64,000 nt of DNA from Colwellia psychrerythraea (GCF_000764225.1 NZ_JQED01000017.1:124001-188000), one strand, 5' to 3'. Shown: positions 24,876 through 35,545, counted from the first letter of the stretch. Notes: a model not told the origin generated them from the letters alone. A program made the numbers and translations.

Positions 24876-25833
24876 TAGTGGTTTAAAAACACGCTCCAGC
24901 TTTATAGCTCGTTTGCTATCTTTACCTATCCGCCATTTTCAGCAAGCGATAGGTAGTTTAGGCAATTTATGGCGAACACCTTTTACCACAGTGATGACGA
25001 TTTTTGTTTTAGGTATCAGTTTAGCTTTACCTGCAACTTTGCATCTTTTTGTTAAAAATGCAGAGCAAGTCAGCGAGCAGTGGGATAGTGCTTCACAAAT
25101 TACCTTATTTCTCAAGTTATCAACCAGTGAGAAGAGCGCCCAAAACTTAATAAAGCGCATTCGCCTTTATAACGAAGTAGCAGAAGTACGCTATATTTCA
25201 GCTAAGCAGGCTTTAAAAGAATTTAAAATTTTATCTGGCTTTGGTCAATCACTTGAGTATCTAGATAAAAACCCTTTACCAGCGACAATATTAGTAACAC
25301 CAACACAAAGAGCCAGCCAAGCCCAAGCAGCAAATGCCCTCTTAGCAAAACTGACTAAAGAACGAGAAGTTGGGCAAGGTAAGCTTGATTTGGAATGGTT
25401 AACGCGTTTAGAGGCGATGGCTCGATTAATTGAAGATATTGTCTTAGGCGTGGCTTTTTTACTGTGTTTATCAGTGGTGCTTATTGTCGGCAATACTATT
25501 CGTTTAGCTATTTTGAATGAAAAAGACGCTATCGCTATTATGAAGTTGGTTGGTGCGACAGATAGTTTTATCCAAAGACCATTTTTATATTCAGGTATAT
25601 GGTACGGTATTTTTGGCGGCATACTTTCGTGTATTGCCGTGACTATGCTTGCTTGGTATTTAGGTTATGCTATTAGTGACTTGAGTGAACTTTATCAGAG
25701 TAATTTTCAGCTCCAGGGCTTATCCAGCAGTGAAGCCTTAATGTTGATCGGTTTCGCAATTGTGCTTGCTTTACTTGGTAGCTACATCTCGGTAAGCCAA
25801 CATATTAAGGCCATTGAGCCTAATGCGGATTAA
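24859..25833 (+). CDS. ftsX: Cell division protein FtsX
   Basis: The membrane partner of FtsE (about 324 residues) has four predicted membrane segments, the first at [22 protein letters not shown] periplasmic domain follows, then three C-terminal segments including [21 protein letters not shown]. An earlier in-frame ATG at 24817 lies deep inside ftsE. The ATG at 24859 is preceded by AGGGGG and overlaps the ftsE end by 17 bp, typical of the coupled pair. Confidence 0.94.
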   Translation: MSDIHSSGLKTRSSFIARLLSLPIRHFQQAIGSLGNLWRTPFTTVMTIFVLGISLALPATLHLFVKNAEQVSEQWDSASQITLFLKLSTSEKSAQNLIKRIRLYNEVAEVRYISAKQALKEFKILSGFGQSLEYLDKNPLPATILVTPTQRASQAQAANALLAKLTKEREVGQGKLDLEWLTRLEAMARLIEDIVLGVAFLLCLSVVLIVGNTIRLAILNEKDAIAIMKLVGATDSFIQRPFLYSGIWYGIFGGILSCIAVTMLAWYLGYAISDLSELYQSNFQLQGLSSSEALMLIGFAIVLALLGSYISVSQHIKAIEPNAD

Positions 25834-26002
25834 AACCGTCACCGCTCTGATTTCTAAAGTAACATCTGATTTTATTAGTGCGTTTCGCAAGGCAGCTGCG
25901 TAGTTGCTTACCTTGAAATGATAAAGAACGACTTATATAACCAACTGTTTATTATAGGTAATTCCTTTATCTTACAAATCGTCACATTTAATTCACAAAA
26001 AA

Positions 26003-26030
26003 CTTGAAAGATCGCCTTGTGCCCCCCTTT
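26003..26030 (+). promoter_or_regulatory. Candidate heat-shock (sigma-32 type) promoter of rpoH
   Basis: CTTGAAA (26003-26009), a 14-bp spacer and CCCCTTT (26024-26030) resemble the sigma-32 consensus CTTGAAA-N11-16-CCCCATnT. It lies about 95 bp before the rpoH start. If real, rpoH would be autoregulated. Confidence 0.45.
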
Positions 26031-26125
26031 CTATTAAGCTAATGTTCATGTCCCCGCTATCGCAAATAGTGTCGATATATGTTATTATCGCGGGCGAATT
26101 AAAGAGAGAAAGAGAGGTTTTTTTT

Positions 26126-26983
26126 ATGAGTGAAGCAATGCAACTGACCTTACCCAAAAGTGGTAGTATCGAATCATATATGCAATCTGCATATAGTATT
26201 CCAATGCTGTCAGCAGAAAAAGAGCATGATCTGGCTACTCGCCTCTACAATGAAAATGATTTACAAGCGGCGCAAGAGTTGATTATGTCGCATTTACGTT
26301 TTGTTATTCATGTTGCTAAAGGATACTCTGGTTATGGGTTACCTCATGCTGATTTAGTCCAAGAAGGTAACGTGGGTTTAATGAAAGCGGTTAAACGTTT
26401 TAATCCTGAAGTAGGTGTACGTTTAGTTTCTTTTGCTGTGCATTGGATCAAAGCAGAAATTCATGAATTTGTGCTTAAAAACTGGCGTATTGTTAAAGTT
26501 GCAACAACGAAAGCGCAACGTAAATTATTTTTTAACCTCCGTAAAAATAAAAAACGTCTAGGCTGGTTCAGCACTGATGAAGTCAATACTGTTGCGGAAA
26601 CCCTTGGCGTCACAACTAAAGATGTTATGGAAATGGAATCTCGTATGAGTAGCCATGACCAAGCATTTGAATTATCAAAAGATGATGATGATAATATAGG
26701 TGCTAGTAACTTTTCACCTGCTCAATATCTTGAAGACAAACAATCAGATTTAGCGATTGAAGTTGAAAATGATAATTGGGATAACCATGCCAATCAACGT
26801 TTATCAACGGCACTAGTAACACTTGATGAACGTAGTCAAGATATTATAAAAACACGTTGGTTAGCGGAAGATAAAAGTACGCTACAAGAGTTAGCTAATA
26901 AATACCAGATCTCAGCAGAACGTGTAAGACAATTAGAAAAGAATGCTTTATCTAAACTCAAAAATACTATGGTTTTTGATTAA
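26126..26983 (+). CDS. rpoH: RNA polymerase heat-shock sigma factor RpoH (sigma-32)
   Basis: The 285-residue sigma factor contains region 2 ([39 protein letters not shown]), the RpoH box [18 protein letters not shown], and the region 4 helix-turn-helix [27 protein letters not shown]. An in-frame ATG lies upstream at 26042. I chose the ATG at 26126 because [20 protein letters not shown] is the normal start and AGAGAGG precedes it. It follows ftsX as in E. coli, and a strong terminator follows. Confidence 0.95.
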   Translation: MSEAMQLTLPKSGSIESYMQSAYSIPMLSAEKEHDLATRLYNENDLQAAQELIMSHLRFVIHVAKGYSGYGLPHADLVQEGNVGLMKAVKRFNPEVGVRLVSFAVHWIKAEIHEFVLKNWRIVKVATTKAQRKLFFNLRKNKKRLGWFSTDEVNTVAETLGVTTKDVMEMESRMSSHDQAFELSKDDDDNIGASNFSPAQYLEDKQSDLAIEVENDNWDNHANQRLSTALVTLDERSQDIIKTRWLAEDKSTLQELANKYQISAERVRQLEKNALSKLKNTMVFD

Positions 26984-27004
26984 CGTTTTGTCACATTCCT
27001 TATT

Positions 27005-27034
27005 TAAAAAAACCGACGTAATGTCGGTTTTTTT
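27005..27034 (+). terminator. Intrinsic terminator of rpoH
   Basis: AAACCGAC and GTCGGTTT pair around GTAAT, with a run of T after the stem, about 25 bp after the rpoH stop. Confidence 0.9.
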
Positions 27035-27036
27035 AT

Positions 27037-27164
27037 GTCCAATAACTTTAAAATAAAGTTATTGGACGTCTTTTCATGGGCGATGGTCTCAGCCGAAGAC
27101 TACCAATCGCCAATGGGCATACAAATAATCACATGTTTGTATGCGAAAGTAACTACAACGTTAC
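27037..27164 (+). other. Cluster of stem-loops upstream of the TonB receptor gene
   Basis: After the rpoH terminator come three perfect inverted repeats: GTCCAATAACTTTA with its complement around AAA (27037-27067), GCATACAAA/TTTGTATGC with a 10-base loop (27117-27144), and GTAAC/GTTAC (27149-27164). An imperfect one (GGCGATGGTCT region, about 27080-27113) lies between them. This could be a structured leader RNA of the receptor gene or remnants of repeats. It resembles no riboswitch class I know. Confidence 0.45.
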
Positions 27165-27279
27165 AGGTTTAACTAAGTTACAACACTTGAGAACGAACTT
27201 CTTCTATTAAATCCAGCAGTATTGTTAGCAATTGATAAACATCAGTTACCAACAAACTAACGATAATAAGGTAGAAGTA

Positions 27280-29733
27280 ATGAGCCTAAGAATAGCCAGA
27301 AAGAATCTAGTAAACCGCGCAGTAATGGTTTCACTTGCCGCAGCATCAATCACTTCAATACAAGTAATAGCCAAAGAGGGAGCAGAAGACGTTGAGCGTA
27401 TTGCAGTAACCGGCTCTCGTATCAATAGAACTGATATTGAAAGTGCTAGCCCTATCACTGTTATCTCTTCAGATTTTATCACTAAGAGTGGTTTTACCTC
27501 GGTACAAGAAATATTGTCCATGCAACCGGCGGCCGCAGGGATGAGTCTAGGTGCAACGTCGAACAATGGCTCAGGCGGTTCGGCGACTGTAAACTTACGA
27601 GGTATGGGAGTGCAACGTACATTAGTATTATTAAATGGCCGACGTATGGTCGCATCAGGTACGGGAGCGGACTCTTCGGTTGATTTAAATACTATCCCTG
27701 TTTCTATGATACAGACCATTGAAATTTTAAAAGATGGTGCTTCAGCAGTTTATGGCTCAGATGCTATTGCTGGTGTTGTTAACATCATCACTAAGAAAGA
27801 CTTTCAAGGCACTGAAATAACGGCGGACGGCAGTATTACCGACAAAGGTGATGGTGAAAGCGGTGGTTTTAGTATTTTACATGGTCGTGACGTTGCGGGT
27901 GGTAACTTAGTTATTGGTGCCCAATATTCAAACCGTGGTGAAATTATTCAATCTGATCGTGATTTTGTTCCAGCGGGTGAATCGTCATTTGTGCCAGGGG
28001 GGTCTCTCGGAGGCATGGTACCAGACGGGGAAGGGGGGTTTGTGCCACGTGAAGAGTCTTACGATTACACTGACGATAGTTATGCGCAAACACCAAATGA
28101 ATTATTTAGCTTATTCACTAATTTTAATAGTGAAATCGCAGATGATACTGAATTAAGCGTAGATTTTATGTACACCCGTCGTGAGTCAAATCAACAAATG
28201 GCACCGCAACCAGCGTCTATCGATTTAGATACCAGTTTATTAGAGGATAGCTATACCGATCAATTTAAAGATGAAAATGGCGTTTTGCCTGAAGAATTAG
28301 AATATAGACGTCGAATGACAGATGCCGGCCCTCGTATTTATGGCCAAGAAACTGATACCTATCGTGCCTCTGTTGGCTTAACGGGTTACTTAAGTAATGA
28401 TTCACAGTGGGATATGTCGGCAACTTATGGTCGTAATGACTCAAAAGATAGCGTTGGTAATTCCATTCATGCAGGGAACATGGAAAAGAGCATCTACAAT
28501 CATCAAGATGATTGGTTCAGCGGTGACCCAATGAGTAGTGATTTTTTAGCCAGTGAAGGCATTATGTACACGGAACAAAATGAAGGTGGCAATGAACAAT
28601 TCATCTTAGCCGCAGGTTACAGTGGCGTTAATGAGCACGACATAGGTTATGCCGTTGGTGTTGAAAGTCGTTTTGAAAGTGGTTATTACACACCGGATTT
28701 AATTACTCAGGCTGGTGAAAGTACTGCAGCTCAACAAGATCCAACAGAAGGTAATTATTCTGTACAGTCTATCTATGGTGAAATATCTGTACCTTTAACT
28801 GACTCTTTCACGGTAGAGGCAGCAACTCGTTATGATAATTATTCGACTTTTGGGGGTGCAGCTACTTGGAAGTTAGGTGCTACTTACAGTATTACCGATG
28901 GTTTAATGTTTAGAGCGGTAGCGGCAACTGGCTTTAGAGCACCGAGTGTAAGTGAGTTATACGGTGGTAACTCAGGCTCTTTTGATTATTTAACCGACCC
29001 TTGGGGCAATGAACAAGATTCACAAATCTTGGTAAACTATACCAGTGATGCCGATTTAAAACCGGAAGAAAGCGAATCATTTACCGCAGGAGTTGTCTGG
29101 GAAATCGCCGAAGGTTTATCTACTACGATGGATTACTGGCAGTTTGATATAACTAATGCTATCAGCCGGGTGAACGTTCAAAATGAAATGAATAAGTGTT
29201 TTGCTGATGACCTTGTTGCTTGTGATACTATCGGCATTACACCCGGTGGAGACTTATCTGAAATGACCTCGACGTTGACTAATATTGGTCAGCAAAATAC
29301 TTCAGGTATTGATTGGAATGTAAGCTACACTGCTGGCATTTTTAAAGTCATGTTTGATACGACTTACTTACTTGAATTTGAAGAAGACGGTATTAGCTAT
29401 GAAGGGACTATTGGCGGCAATATGGGCGGTTACTCGCAGCTTAAGTCTAATTTAACTGTTAGCGCTGACTTAACTGAAGATGTAAACTTACTTTATACTG
29501 CTAACTACATTCAGGGTATGGAAGGTGATGGTTATACCACTGATGATGTCATTTATCACAACGTTTCCGCTGCTTATCATATTAATGATGCTTGGCAAGT
29601 AACGGGCGGTATTAAGAATTTATTTGATACTGAGCCAGAAGAAGTACCAGATGGAAATGATATGAATACAGTTCCAAATATCTACGATGTTGTTGGCCGT
29701 ACTTTCTTCATTAACACTTCATTTAAGTTTTAA
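27280..29733 (+). CDS. TonB-dependent outer membrane receptor
   Basis: A receptor of about 817 residues for energy-driven uptake across the outer membrane. A signal peptide (to about KEG) precedes the segment VERIAVTGSRINRTD. Then comes the plug domain (VQEILSMQPAAAGM; LNGRRMVASGTGADSSVDLNTIPVSMIQTIEILKDGASAVYGSDAIAGVVNI, the classic plug signature), and a beta-barrel ending TFFINTSFKF with a C-terminal aromatic. An in-frame ATG exists at 27232, but AAGG lies 8 bp before the ATG at 27280, which fits better. The ligand is unknown. It lies between rpoH and the tat operon with its own terminator. Confidence 0.92.
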   Translation: MSLRIARKNLVNRAVMVSLAAASITSIQVIAKEGAEDVERIAVTGSRINRTDIESASPITVISSDFITKSGFTSVQEILSMQPAAAGMSLGATSNNGSGGSATVNLRGMGVQRTLVLLNGRRMVASGTGADSSVDLNTIPVSMIQTIEILKDGASAVYGSDAIAGVVNIITKKDFQGTEITADGSITDKGDGESGGFSILHGRDVAGGNLVIGAQYSNRGEIIQSDRDFVPAGESSFVPGGSLGGMVPDGEGGFVPREESYDYTDDSYAQTPNELFSLFTNFNSEIADDTELSVDFMYTRRESNQQMAPQPASIDLDTSLLEDSYTDQFKDENGVLPEELEYRRRMTDAGPRIYGQETDTYRASVGLTGYLSNDSQWDMSATYGRNDSKDSVGNSIHAGNMEKSIYNHQDDWFSGDPMSSDFLASEGIMYTEQNEGGNEQFILAAGYSGVNEHDIGYAVGVESRFESGYYTPDLITQAGESTAAQQDPTEGNYSVQSIYGEISVPLTDSFTVEAATRYDNYSTFGGAATWKLGATYSITDGLMFRAVAATGFRAPSVSELYGGNSGSFDYLTDPWGNEQDSQILVNYTSDADLKPEESESFTAGVVWEIAEGLSTTMDYWQFDITNAISRVNVQNEMNKCFADDLVACDTIGITPGGDLSEMTSTLTNIGQQNTSGIDWNVSYTAGIFKVMFDTTYLLEFEEDGISYEGTIGGNMGGYSQLKSNLTVSADLTEDVNLLYTANYIQGMEGDGYTTDDVIYHNVSAAYHINDAWQVTGGIKNLFDTEPEEVPDGNDMNTVPNIYDVVGRTFFINTSFKF

Positions 29734-29771
29734 TTACCCGCATTATTGTCGATAATTAAAGCAATTTAAAC

Positions 29772-29799
29772 AAAAGGCGACATCTAAGTTGCCTTTTTT
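29772..29799 (+). terminator. Intrinsic terminator of the TonB receptor gene
   Basis: AAAAGGCGAC and GTTGCCTTTT pair with one G-U wobble, then T residues follow. Confidence 0.8.
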
Positions 29800-29893
29800 G
29801 ATCGCATTAATTTGAATAGAAGATACTTATCCTCAGAATAAATATTGTTTTAGCTCATAATTTACCAATTCATTTGCTGCTTTTACTCGTTTC

Positions 29894-29921
29894 CCAACAT
29901 TATTTAGGTATATAATGTTGG
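29894..29921 (+). promoter_or_regulatory. Palindrome over the -10 box upstream of tatA
   Basis: CCAACATTAT (29894-29903) and ATAATGTTGG (29912-29921) form a perfect 10-bp inverted repeat with an 8-bp spacer. TATAAT (29911-29916) lies inside it. This is the geometry of a repressor site on the tat promoter. The regulator is unknown. Confidence 0.45.
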
Positions 29922-29986
29922 TACATAGAGCATGGGCTAACACATAGGTTCGTCATGCGAGCATCAAATATCAGGAGTTAATTATT

Positions 29987-30244
29987 ATGGGTGGAATCGG
30001 AATTTGGCAACTAGTTATTGTTGCTGTGATCGTCGTGTTATTATTTGGAACTAAAAAACTACGTAATATCGGTGGTGATTTAGGTTCAGCAGTTAAAGGT
30101 TTTAAAAGTGCAATAGGTGAAGATAAAGAACAAAAAAATAGTGCAGAAAAAACATCAGATACTTTAGCTGATAGCTCAAAGAGCAGTACAGAAGAAGTGG
30201 TTAAAACAACAGAAAGTAAGACTAAAGAATCAGATCAGGCTTAA
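29987..30244 (+). CDS. tatA: Sec-independent (Tat) translocase subunit TatA
   Basis: TatA forms the pore of the twin-arginine translocon in the inner membrane. The 85-residue protein starts [33 protein letters not shown], with one membrane helix, the F-G-x-K-K-L hinge and an amphipathic helix, then a charged tail. It opens the tatABC operon, with tatB 3 bp downstream. Confidence 0.97.
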   Translation: MGGIGIWQLVIVAVIVVLLFGTKKLRNIGGDLGSAVKGFKSAIGEDKEQKNSAEKTSDTLADSSKSSTEEVVKTTESKTKESDQA

Positions 30245-30247
30245 TGT

Positions 30248-30712
30248 ATGTTTGATGTTGGCTTTTGGGAATTAATTCTCATAGCAATTATGGGCTTAGT
30301 TATTTTAGGCCCTGAACGCTTACCGGTTGCAATCCGTACTATTCGTGGCTGGATATCTGGTGCTCGAAAATTTAGTGATACAGTTAAATCTGAGCTCACA
30401 GAAGAATTACGCGTACATGAACTTCATGCTAATTTGAAAAAAGCAGAAGAAAGTAACTTAGAGAACTTAAGTCCCGAAGTTGCAGAATCATTGAAATCAT
30501 TGCAAGAAGCAGCGGACTCTGTAACAGAACCTTTCAAAAAGGTTGATAGACAACCGATGGATTCAATGATCGCTTCTTCACTAGCCTCAGCTCCGCATGC
30601 CAAAGCAGAGCCCGAGAGTACTCAAGATACTGAAGATCCAAAGATATCGAATAGTCCACCAGAAAATCTAGACAAACCTGTTAAATCAGAAAGTGATAAA
30701 CTTCAGTCATGA
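30248..30712 (+). CDS. tatB: Tat translocase subunit TatB
   Basis: TatB binds twin-arginine signal peptides together with TatC. The 154-residue protein starts MFDVGFWELILIAIMGLVILGPERLPVAIRTI, with the glutamate in the membrane helix and the GPERLP hinge typical of TatB. A long charged tail rich in S, E and P follows. Its end overlaps the tatC start by 4 bp (ATGA). Confidence 0.97.
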   Translation: MFDVGFWELILIAIMGLVILGPERLPVAIRTIRGWISGARKFSDTVKSELTEELRVHELHANLKKAEESNLENLSPEVAESLKSLQEAADSVTEPFKKVDRQPMDSMIASSLASAPHAKAEPESTQDTEDPKISNSPPENLDKPVKSESDKLQS

Positions 30713-31470
30713 ATACTCCCCCAGCACAAGGCGCAAGCCTTTTTGACCATCTTTTAGAGTTACGTAATCGCTTATTAAGATCAATCCTCGGTGTCTTAGT
30801 TGTCTTTTGTTGCTTAGTTTATTTCGCGCAAGATATATATCAATATGTAGCACAGCCACTATTAGCTACTATGCCTGAAGGCTCTCAAATGATAGCCACC
30901 GATGTCGCGTCACCATTTTTTGCACCGTTTAAGTTAACCTTGGTTTTATCTTTATTTATTGCGATGCCTTTTGTCTTATATCAAGTGTGGTCATTTGTTG
31001 CGCCGGGTTTATACACAAACGAAAAGCGCATGATTGCTCCGCTAATGCTTGGCTCTACGTGTTTATTTTATAGCGGTATTGCCTTTGCCTATTATCTTGT
31101 TTTCCCTGTTGTATTTGCCTTTTTTACTTCAGTTGCTCCGGAAGGTGTTGTTATTGCAACTGATATCAGTAGTTATCTCGATTTCATTTTGAAGCTCTTC
31201 TTTGCTTTTGGGGCTGCTTTTGAAATCCCTATTGCGATTATTTTAATGTGTTGGACAGGTATGACGACACCTGATAGTTTAAGAGAAAAACGGCCCTACG
31301 TTGTCGTAGGTGCATTTGTTATTGGTATGTTATTGACACCACCTGATATTATTTCTCAAACTATGTTGGCTGTGCCAATGCTACTTTTATTTGAAGTGGG
31401 TATTATTATTGCCTCGTTTTATCATAAAGAAGATGAGGACGAGTTGAATAATATAAAGGAAACTGATTAA
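30709..31470 (+). CDS. tatC: Tat translocase subunit TatC
   Basis: The 253-residue polytopic membrane protein has six predicted segments. The cytosolic N-terminal motif SLFDHLLELRNRLLRS, the PFFAPFKLTL loop and FFAFGAAFEIPIAI are family marks; the glutamate in HLLELR takes part in signal-peptide recognition. Its stop overlaps the start of the next gene by one base (TAATG). Confidence 0.97.
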   Translation: MNTPPAQGASLFDHLLELRNRLLRSILGVLVVFCCLVYFAQDIYQYVAQPLLATMPEGSQMIATDVASPFFAPFKLTLVLSLFIAMPFVLYQVWSFVAPGLYTNEKRMIAPLMLGSTCLFYSGIAFAYYLVFPVVFAFFTSVAPEGVVIATDISSYLDFILKLFFAFGAAFEIPIAIILMCWTGMTTPDSLREKRPYVVVGAFVIGMLLTPPDIISQTMLAVPMLLLFEVGIIIASFYHKEDEDELNNIKETD

Positions 31471-31994
31471 TGAATAAGATTATTAAGCTCACTTATTTTG
31501 TGGTAACGACTAGCTTGTTATCACAAACCGCAATTGCTGAAGAGGAAACTCTTTCAGAAAGAGTGTTGGGGTGTGTAAAAATAACTCAAGATAAGGCAAG
31601 ACTTACATGTTTTGACCAAGCCACTGAGCAGTACAGCAATAAAAGTGTTGATTTGGCCGTAACTCCCTTGGCAGCTCAACAAGTTGATTCCAATGTGACT
31701 CAATTGACGGCTGAACAAGTTGATTCTTTTTCTAAAGACCAAGTGAAGAAAACGGCTGAAGAAACAGCAAAAGAAATAGCCTCCATTACCCTGACGATCA
31801 GTAAATTAAGTAAATCACCTTATGGTCAATGGAGAATTACTTTTGAAAACGGCCAAAAGTGGCAGCAAAAAGATAACTACAAGCTTAGTCTAAAAAAAGG
31901 CCAGCGCGTTATTTTAACTAAAGGGGCAATTAGCTCCGTATTTTTGCAAAAAGAAAACAGTACAAAACGCATTAGAGTAAAAAGGCTTAAATAG
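31470..31994 (+). CDS. Exported hypothetical protein in the tat operon
   Basis: The 174-residue protein begins with a signal peptide (MNKIIKLTYFVVTTSLLSQTAIA). It then has a short motif with two cysteines, LSERVLGCVKITQDKARLTCFDQATEQ, which I have seen in other small exported proteins. A Q/T-rich linker follows, then a C-terminal beta-rich part (GQWRITFENGQKWQQKDNYKLSLKKGQRVILTKG) that resembles an SH3-like fold. The function is unknown. It is translationally joined to tatC and precedes tatD by 12 bp. Confidence 0.75.
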   Translation: MNKIIKLTYFVVTTSLLSQTAIAEEETLSERVLGCVKITQDKARLTCFDQATEQYSNKSVDLAVTPLAAQQVDSNVTQLTAEQVDSFSKDQVKKTAEETAKEIASITLTISKLSKSPYGQWRITFENGQKWQQKDNYKLSLKKGQRVILTKGAISSVFLQKENSTKRIRVKRLK

Positions 31995-32006
31995 AACGAG
32001 AATAAT

Positions 32007-32837
32007 TTGAATAAAAGCACTTTGATAGATATTGGCGTCAATTTAACTAATAAACGTTTTGAGAAAGATCGTGAAGAAGTGATTCGACGAGCTCAAATTG
32101 CTCAATTGAATGGTTTGTTGGTCACTGGTACTAGTGTTGAAGAAAGCCAGAAAGCGTTAACTTTGTGCCGGTATTATCAAACTATTTTTCCCGACTTTTT
32201 ATATTCTACAGCTGGTGTTCATCCTCATGATGCTGACCACGTAAGCCCTGATTATTTAGATCAACTCAGGATGTTAGCGAAACAAGAAGAAGTGAAGGCC
32301 ATTGGTGAGTGTGGTTTGGACTTCAATCGAAATTTTTCTGAACCCGCTCAGCAACAAAAAGTATTTAGTGAACAAGTTGCGCTGGCTGCAGAAATGCAAA
32401 TGCCACTCTTTTTGCATCAAAGAGATGCTTTTGAGCCATGGTTCAGCACATTATCCCCCTATTTATCTAAAGTTCCGGCTATGGTTGCGCATTGTTTTAC
32501 TGGCTCAAAATCTGAGCTCATACAGTGCATTGCTGCGGATATGTATATAGGTATCACCGGTTGGTTATGCGATGAGCGAAGAGGTCAAAGCTTACGAGAT
32601 ATCGTGAGTTTAATCCCTCTAAATCGATTACTTATTGAGACAGATGCCCCTTACTTAACACCGAGAACAATCCGTCCAAAGCCTAAAGGTAGCCGTAATG
32701 AACCGTGTTACTTACCATTTATAGCAAAAGAAATAGCCAGTATTACAGGCCTTGACCAAGAGGAGATAGCTTGGCAAACTAGCCGTAATGCCAAAAAGGT
32801 ATTTGATTTCCCATCAAAAAAAGAAATGTATAAATGA
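32007..32837 (+). CDS. tatD: TatD-family metal-dependent DNase
   Basis: TatD is a Mg-dependent nuclease with 3'-5' exonuclease activity linked to DNA repair; it is not part of the translocon. The 276-residue TIM-barrel protein has IDIGVNLTN (in place of the usual DTHCH start), TAGVHPHDA, AIGECGLDFNRNFS, a PLFLHQRDA block, AHCFTGS and the late LIETDAPYL. The start codon appears to be TTG with GAGAA upstream; no ATG fits. It overlaps the next gene by ATGA. Confidence 0.92.
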   Translation: MNKSTLIDIGVNLTNKRFEKDREEVIRRAQIAQLNGLLVTGTSVEESQKALTLCRYYQTIFPDFLYSTAGVHPHDADHVSPDYLDQLRMLAKQEEVKAIGECGLDFNRNFSEPAQQQKVFSEQVALAAEMQMPLFLHQRDAFEPWFSTLSPYLSKVPAMVAHCFTGSKSELIQCIAADMYIGITGWLCDERRGQSLRDIVSLIPLNRLLIETDAPYLTPRTIRPKPKGSRNEPCYLPFIAKEIASITGLDQEEIAWQTSRNAKKVFDFPSKKEMYK

Positions 32838-33715
32838 AGCCATTGGTTCGAGCAAAAATTGTCGGTTTTACGTCTTGGCTGATTACATACTCACCTACAA
32901 GTTTTGCCATTACGGAACAAAATGCTGAGCATTTATGCTTTGGAATGGGTTTTTTTTTAGGCTCGTTAGCTACTCTTTTGCTTGGTTTGTATTTAACCCG
33001 GCATTATCGAATGAAATACCAAAAAATATTGCAACAGCTTAAACTTGCTAAAAGCAATGTTAAAATAGCCGAACAAACAATGGTAACCTTGGCTAAAGAA
33101 CAACAAGATAGTCAAGATTTATTAGAAGAAAGAGTGCAAGAACGAACACTTGAACTCAATATAGCGCTGCAAGAGTTGGAAAGTGCAAACCAAGAACTCG
33201 AACGTAAAAATGTTTTAGATGAATTAACTGGCTTACATAATCGTCGGTTTTATGACCAGAAAATAGTTGCAGAGTATCGTCGCAGCCGTCGAAACCTAAC
33301 AGCATTAAGCTTAGTGTTAATTGATGTCGATCTTTTCAAAACAGTTAATGATACTCATGGACACCTTGCAGGTGACCAATGCTTAATTTGGTTGGCCAAT
33401 CATATAAAACAGAGTTTAAAGCGAAGTACCGATAGAGCATTTCGTTACGGCGGGGAAGAGTTTTGCTTAATCTTGCCTAATACTGATGCTGAGGGAGCAT
33501 TACTCTTTGCCGAGCAACTACGCCTGCAAGTGCATGAGCAACCCTTTCAATTTCGAGATATTAAAATTCCATTAACAATCAGTTGTGGAATATCAACCTA
33601 TCAACAACAAGTTGATATTGGGCCAGAACAAATATTTTCAGGCGCCGACAATGCCTTATATCAGGCCAAACATAATGGTCGAAATCAAACGAAACAACAT
33701 ATTTTTACAGAATAA
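32834..33715 (+). CDS. Membrane-anchored diguanylate cyclase (GGDEF domain)
   Basis: The 293-residue protein makes cyclic di-GMP from GTP. A membrane segment (FGMGFFLGSLATLLLGLYL, about 32-50) leads to a coiled-coil linker rich in E and Q. The GGDEF domain follows: LTGLHNRRFYDQK, LIDVDLFKTVNDTHGHLAGDQ, RYGGEEFCLILP and ISCGIS. The catalytic GGEEF is intact. The frame opens with an ATGA overlap to tatD, so it should be co-transcribed. No sensor domain of known type is seen. Confidence 0.92.
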   Translation: MKPLVRAKIVGFTSWLITYSPTSFAITEQNAEHLCFGMGFFLGSLATLLLGLYLTRHYRMKYQKILQQLKLAKSNVKIAEQTMVTLAKEQQDSQDLLEERVQERTLELNIALQELESANQELERKNVLDELTGLHNRRFYDQKIVAEYRRSRRNLTALSLVLIDVDLFKTVNDTHGHLAGDQCLIWLANHIKQSLKRSTDRAFRYGGEEFCLILPNTDAEGALLFAEQLRLQVHEQPFQFRDIKIPLTISCGISTYQQQVDIGPEQIFSGADNALYQAKHNGRNQTKQHIFTE

Positions 33716-34774
<1,059 letters not shown>

Positions 34775-34828
34775 GAGTTTTGCGCTATAAATAATCGCTA
34801 GTTAGCCGATTGCAGGCATTGTAGGAAT

Positions 34829-34858
34829 AAAAAAAGCGCGATCAAATCGCGCTTTTTT
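34829..34858. terminator. Bidirectional terminator between hemB and the GST gene
   Basis: AAAAAAGCGCGAT and ATCGCGCTTTTTT pair around CAA. The symmetric A and T runs let it work on both strands for the convergent genes. Confidence 0.92.
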
Positions 34859-34897
34859 CTTGGCAAACCCGACTTTCTTGATATTTTACTGTTTTCG

Positions 34898-35545
34898 TTA
34901 AAACTCCTTAGCTGTTAGTACCTTTTGACATGCTGGTCTTGTCATTAAATTAGCTAAATATTTTTCTACTTTGGGGTAGTCAGTTATCAAGTTAAAGCCA
35001 GTAGGTAAGCAGGAAATATAATGTAACATTGGCGCTAATAAAGCATCTGCGATGGTAAATTCCTCAGAAGTTAAGGCATTTTCTTCTTGTAACATTTGTT
35101 CAATAATTGCAAAAGTAGCTGCTGCCTTTGGCTGTACTGTTTTAATGACGTCAATGCGGATGCTACCCTTTTCTCCTTTGGGGAAAGCAAATTCTAACAA
35201 ATAATCCCGAACTAATACTTTATCTATGTCTATTGAGATAAGTGCACACAGTGCATCGTGTTGTGCATCTACTTGGCTATTTTGGTGTGGTTGTAACTGC
35301 TTATCTGCATCAAGGTAACGACAAATACTGGCGGTTTCGGGCATAACTAGTTTGCTTGTTAATAACACGGGAATTTTACCAAAAGGATGCCATTTTAAAT
35401 GTTGCTCGCCCTTAAAAGTAACATTGCTACCATTAACGTCAAAACCAACGGTGTAAGCAAGCTGTTTTTCTTCGCAAACGAGCATGACGGAACGGACAAA
35501 ATTTGAAAAACGTGGTCCGTAAATATGTACTGAATTTGCTGTCAT
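34898..35545 (-). CDS. Glutathione S-transferase family protein
   Basis: The 215-residue protein has the thioredoxin-like N-terminal domain (VHIYGPRFSNFVRSVMLVCEEKQLAYTVGFDV), the cis-proline WHPFGKIPVL, the glutathione-binding pair P-E-T-A-S-I-C-R-Y-L, and an all-helical C-terminal domain with FTIADALLAPML. It likely conjugates glutathione to small electrophiles. It is divergent from the TetR regulator gene, with a repeat element between. Confidence 0.9.
   Translation of the reverse strand: MTANSVHIYGPRFSNFVRSVMLVCEEKQLAYTVGFDVNGSNVTFKGEQHLKWHPFGKIPVLLTSKLVMPETASICRYLDADKQLQPHQNSQVDAQHDALCALISIDIDKVLVRDYLLEFAFPKGEKGSIRIDVIKTVQPKAAATFAIIEQMLQEENALTSEEFTIADALLAPMLHYISCLPTGFNLITDYPKVEKYLANLMTRPACQKVLTAKEF

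Noticed and set aside
27246-27719. 157-residue minus-strand frame in the TonB receptor
   Set aside because: It is the complement of the plug-domain coding sequence and has no family features.
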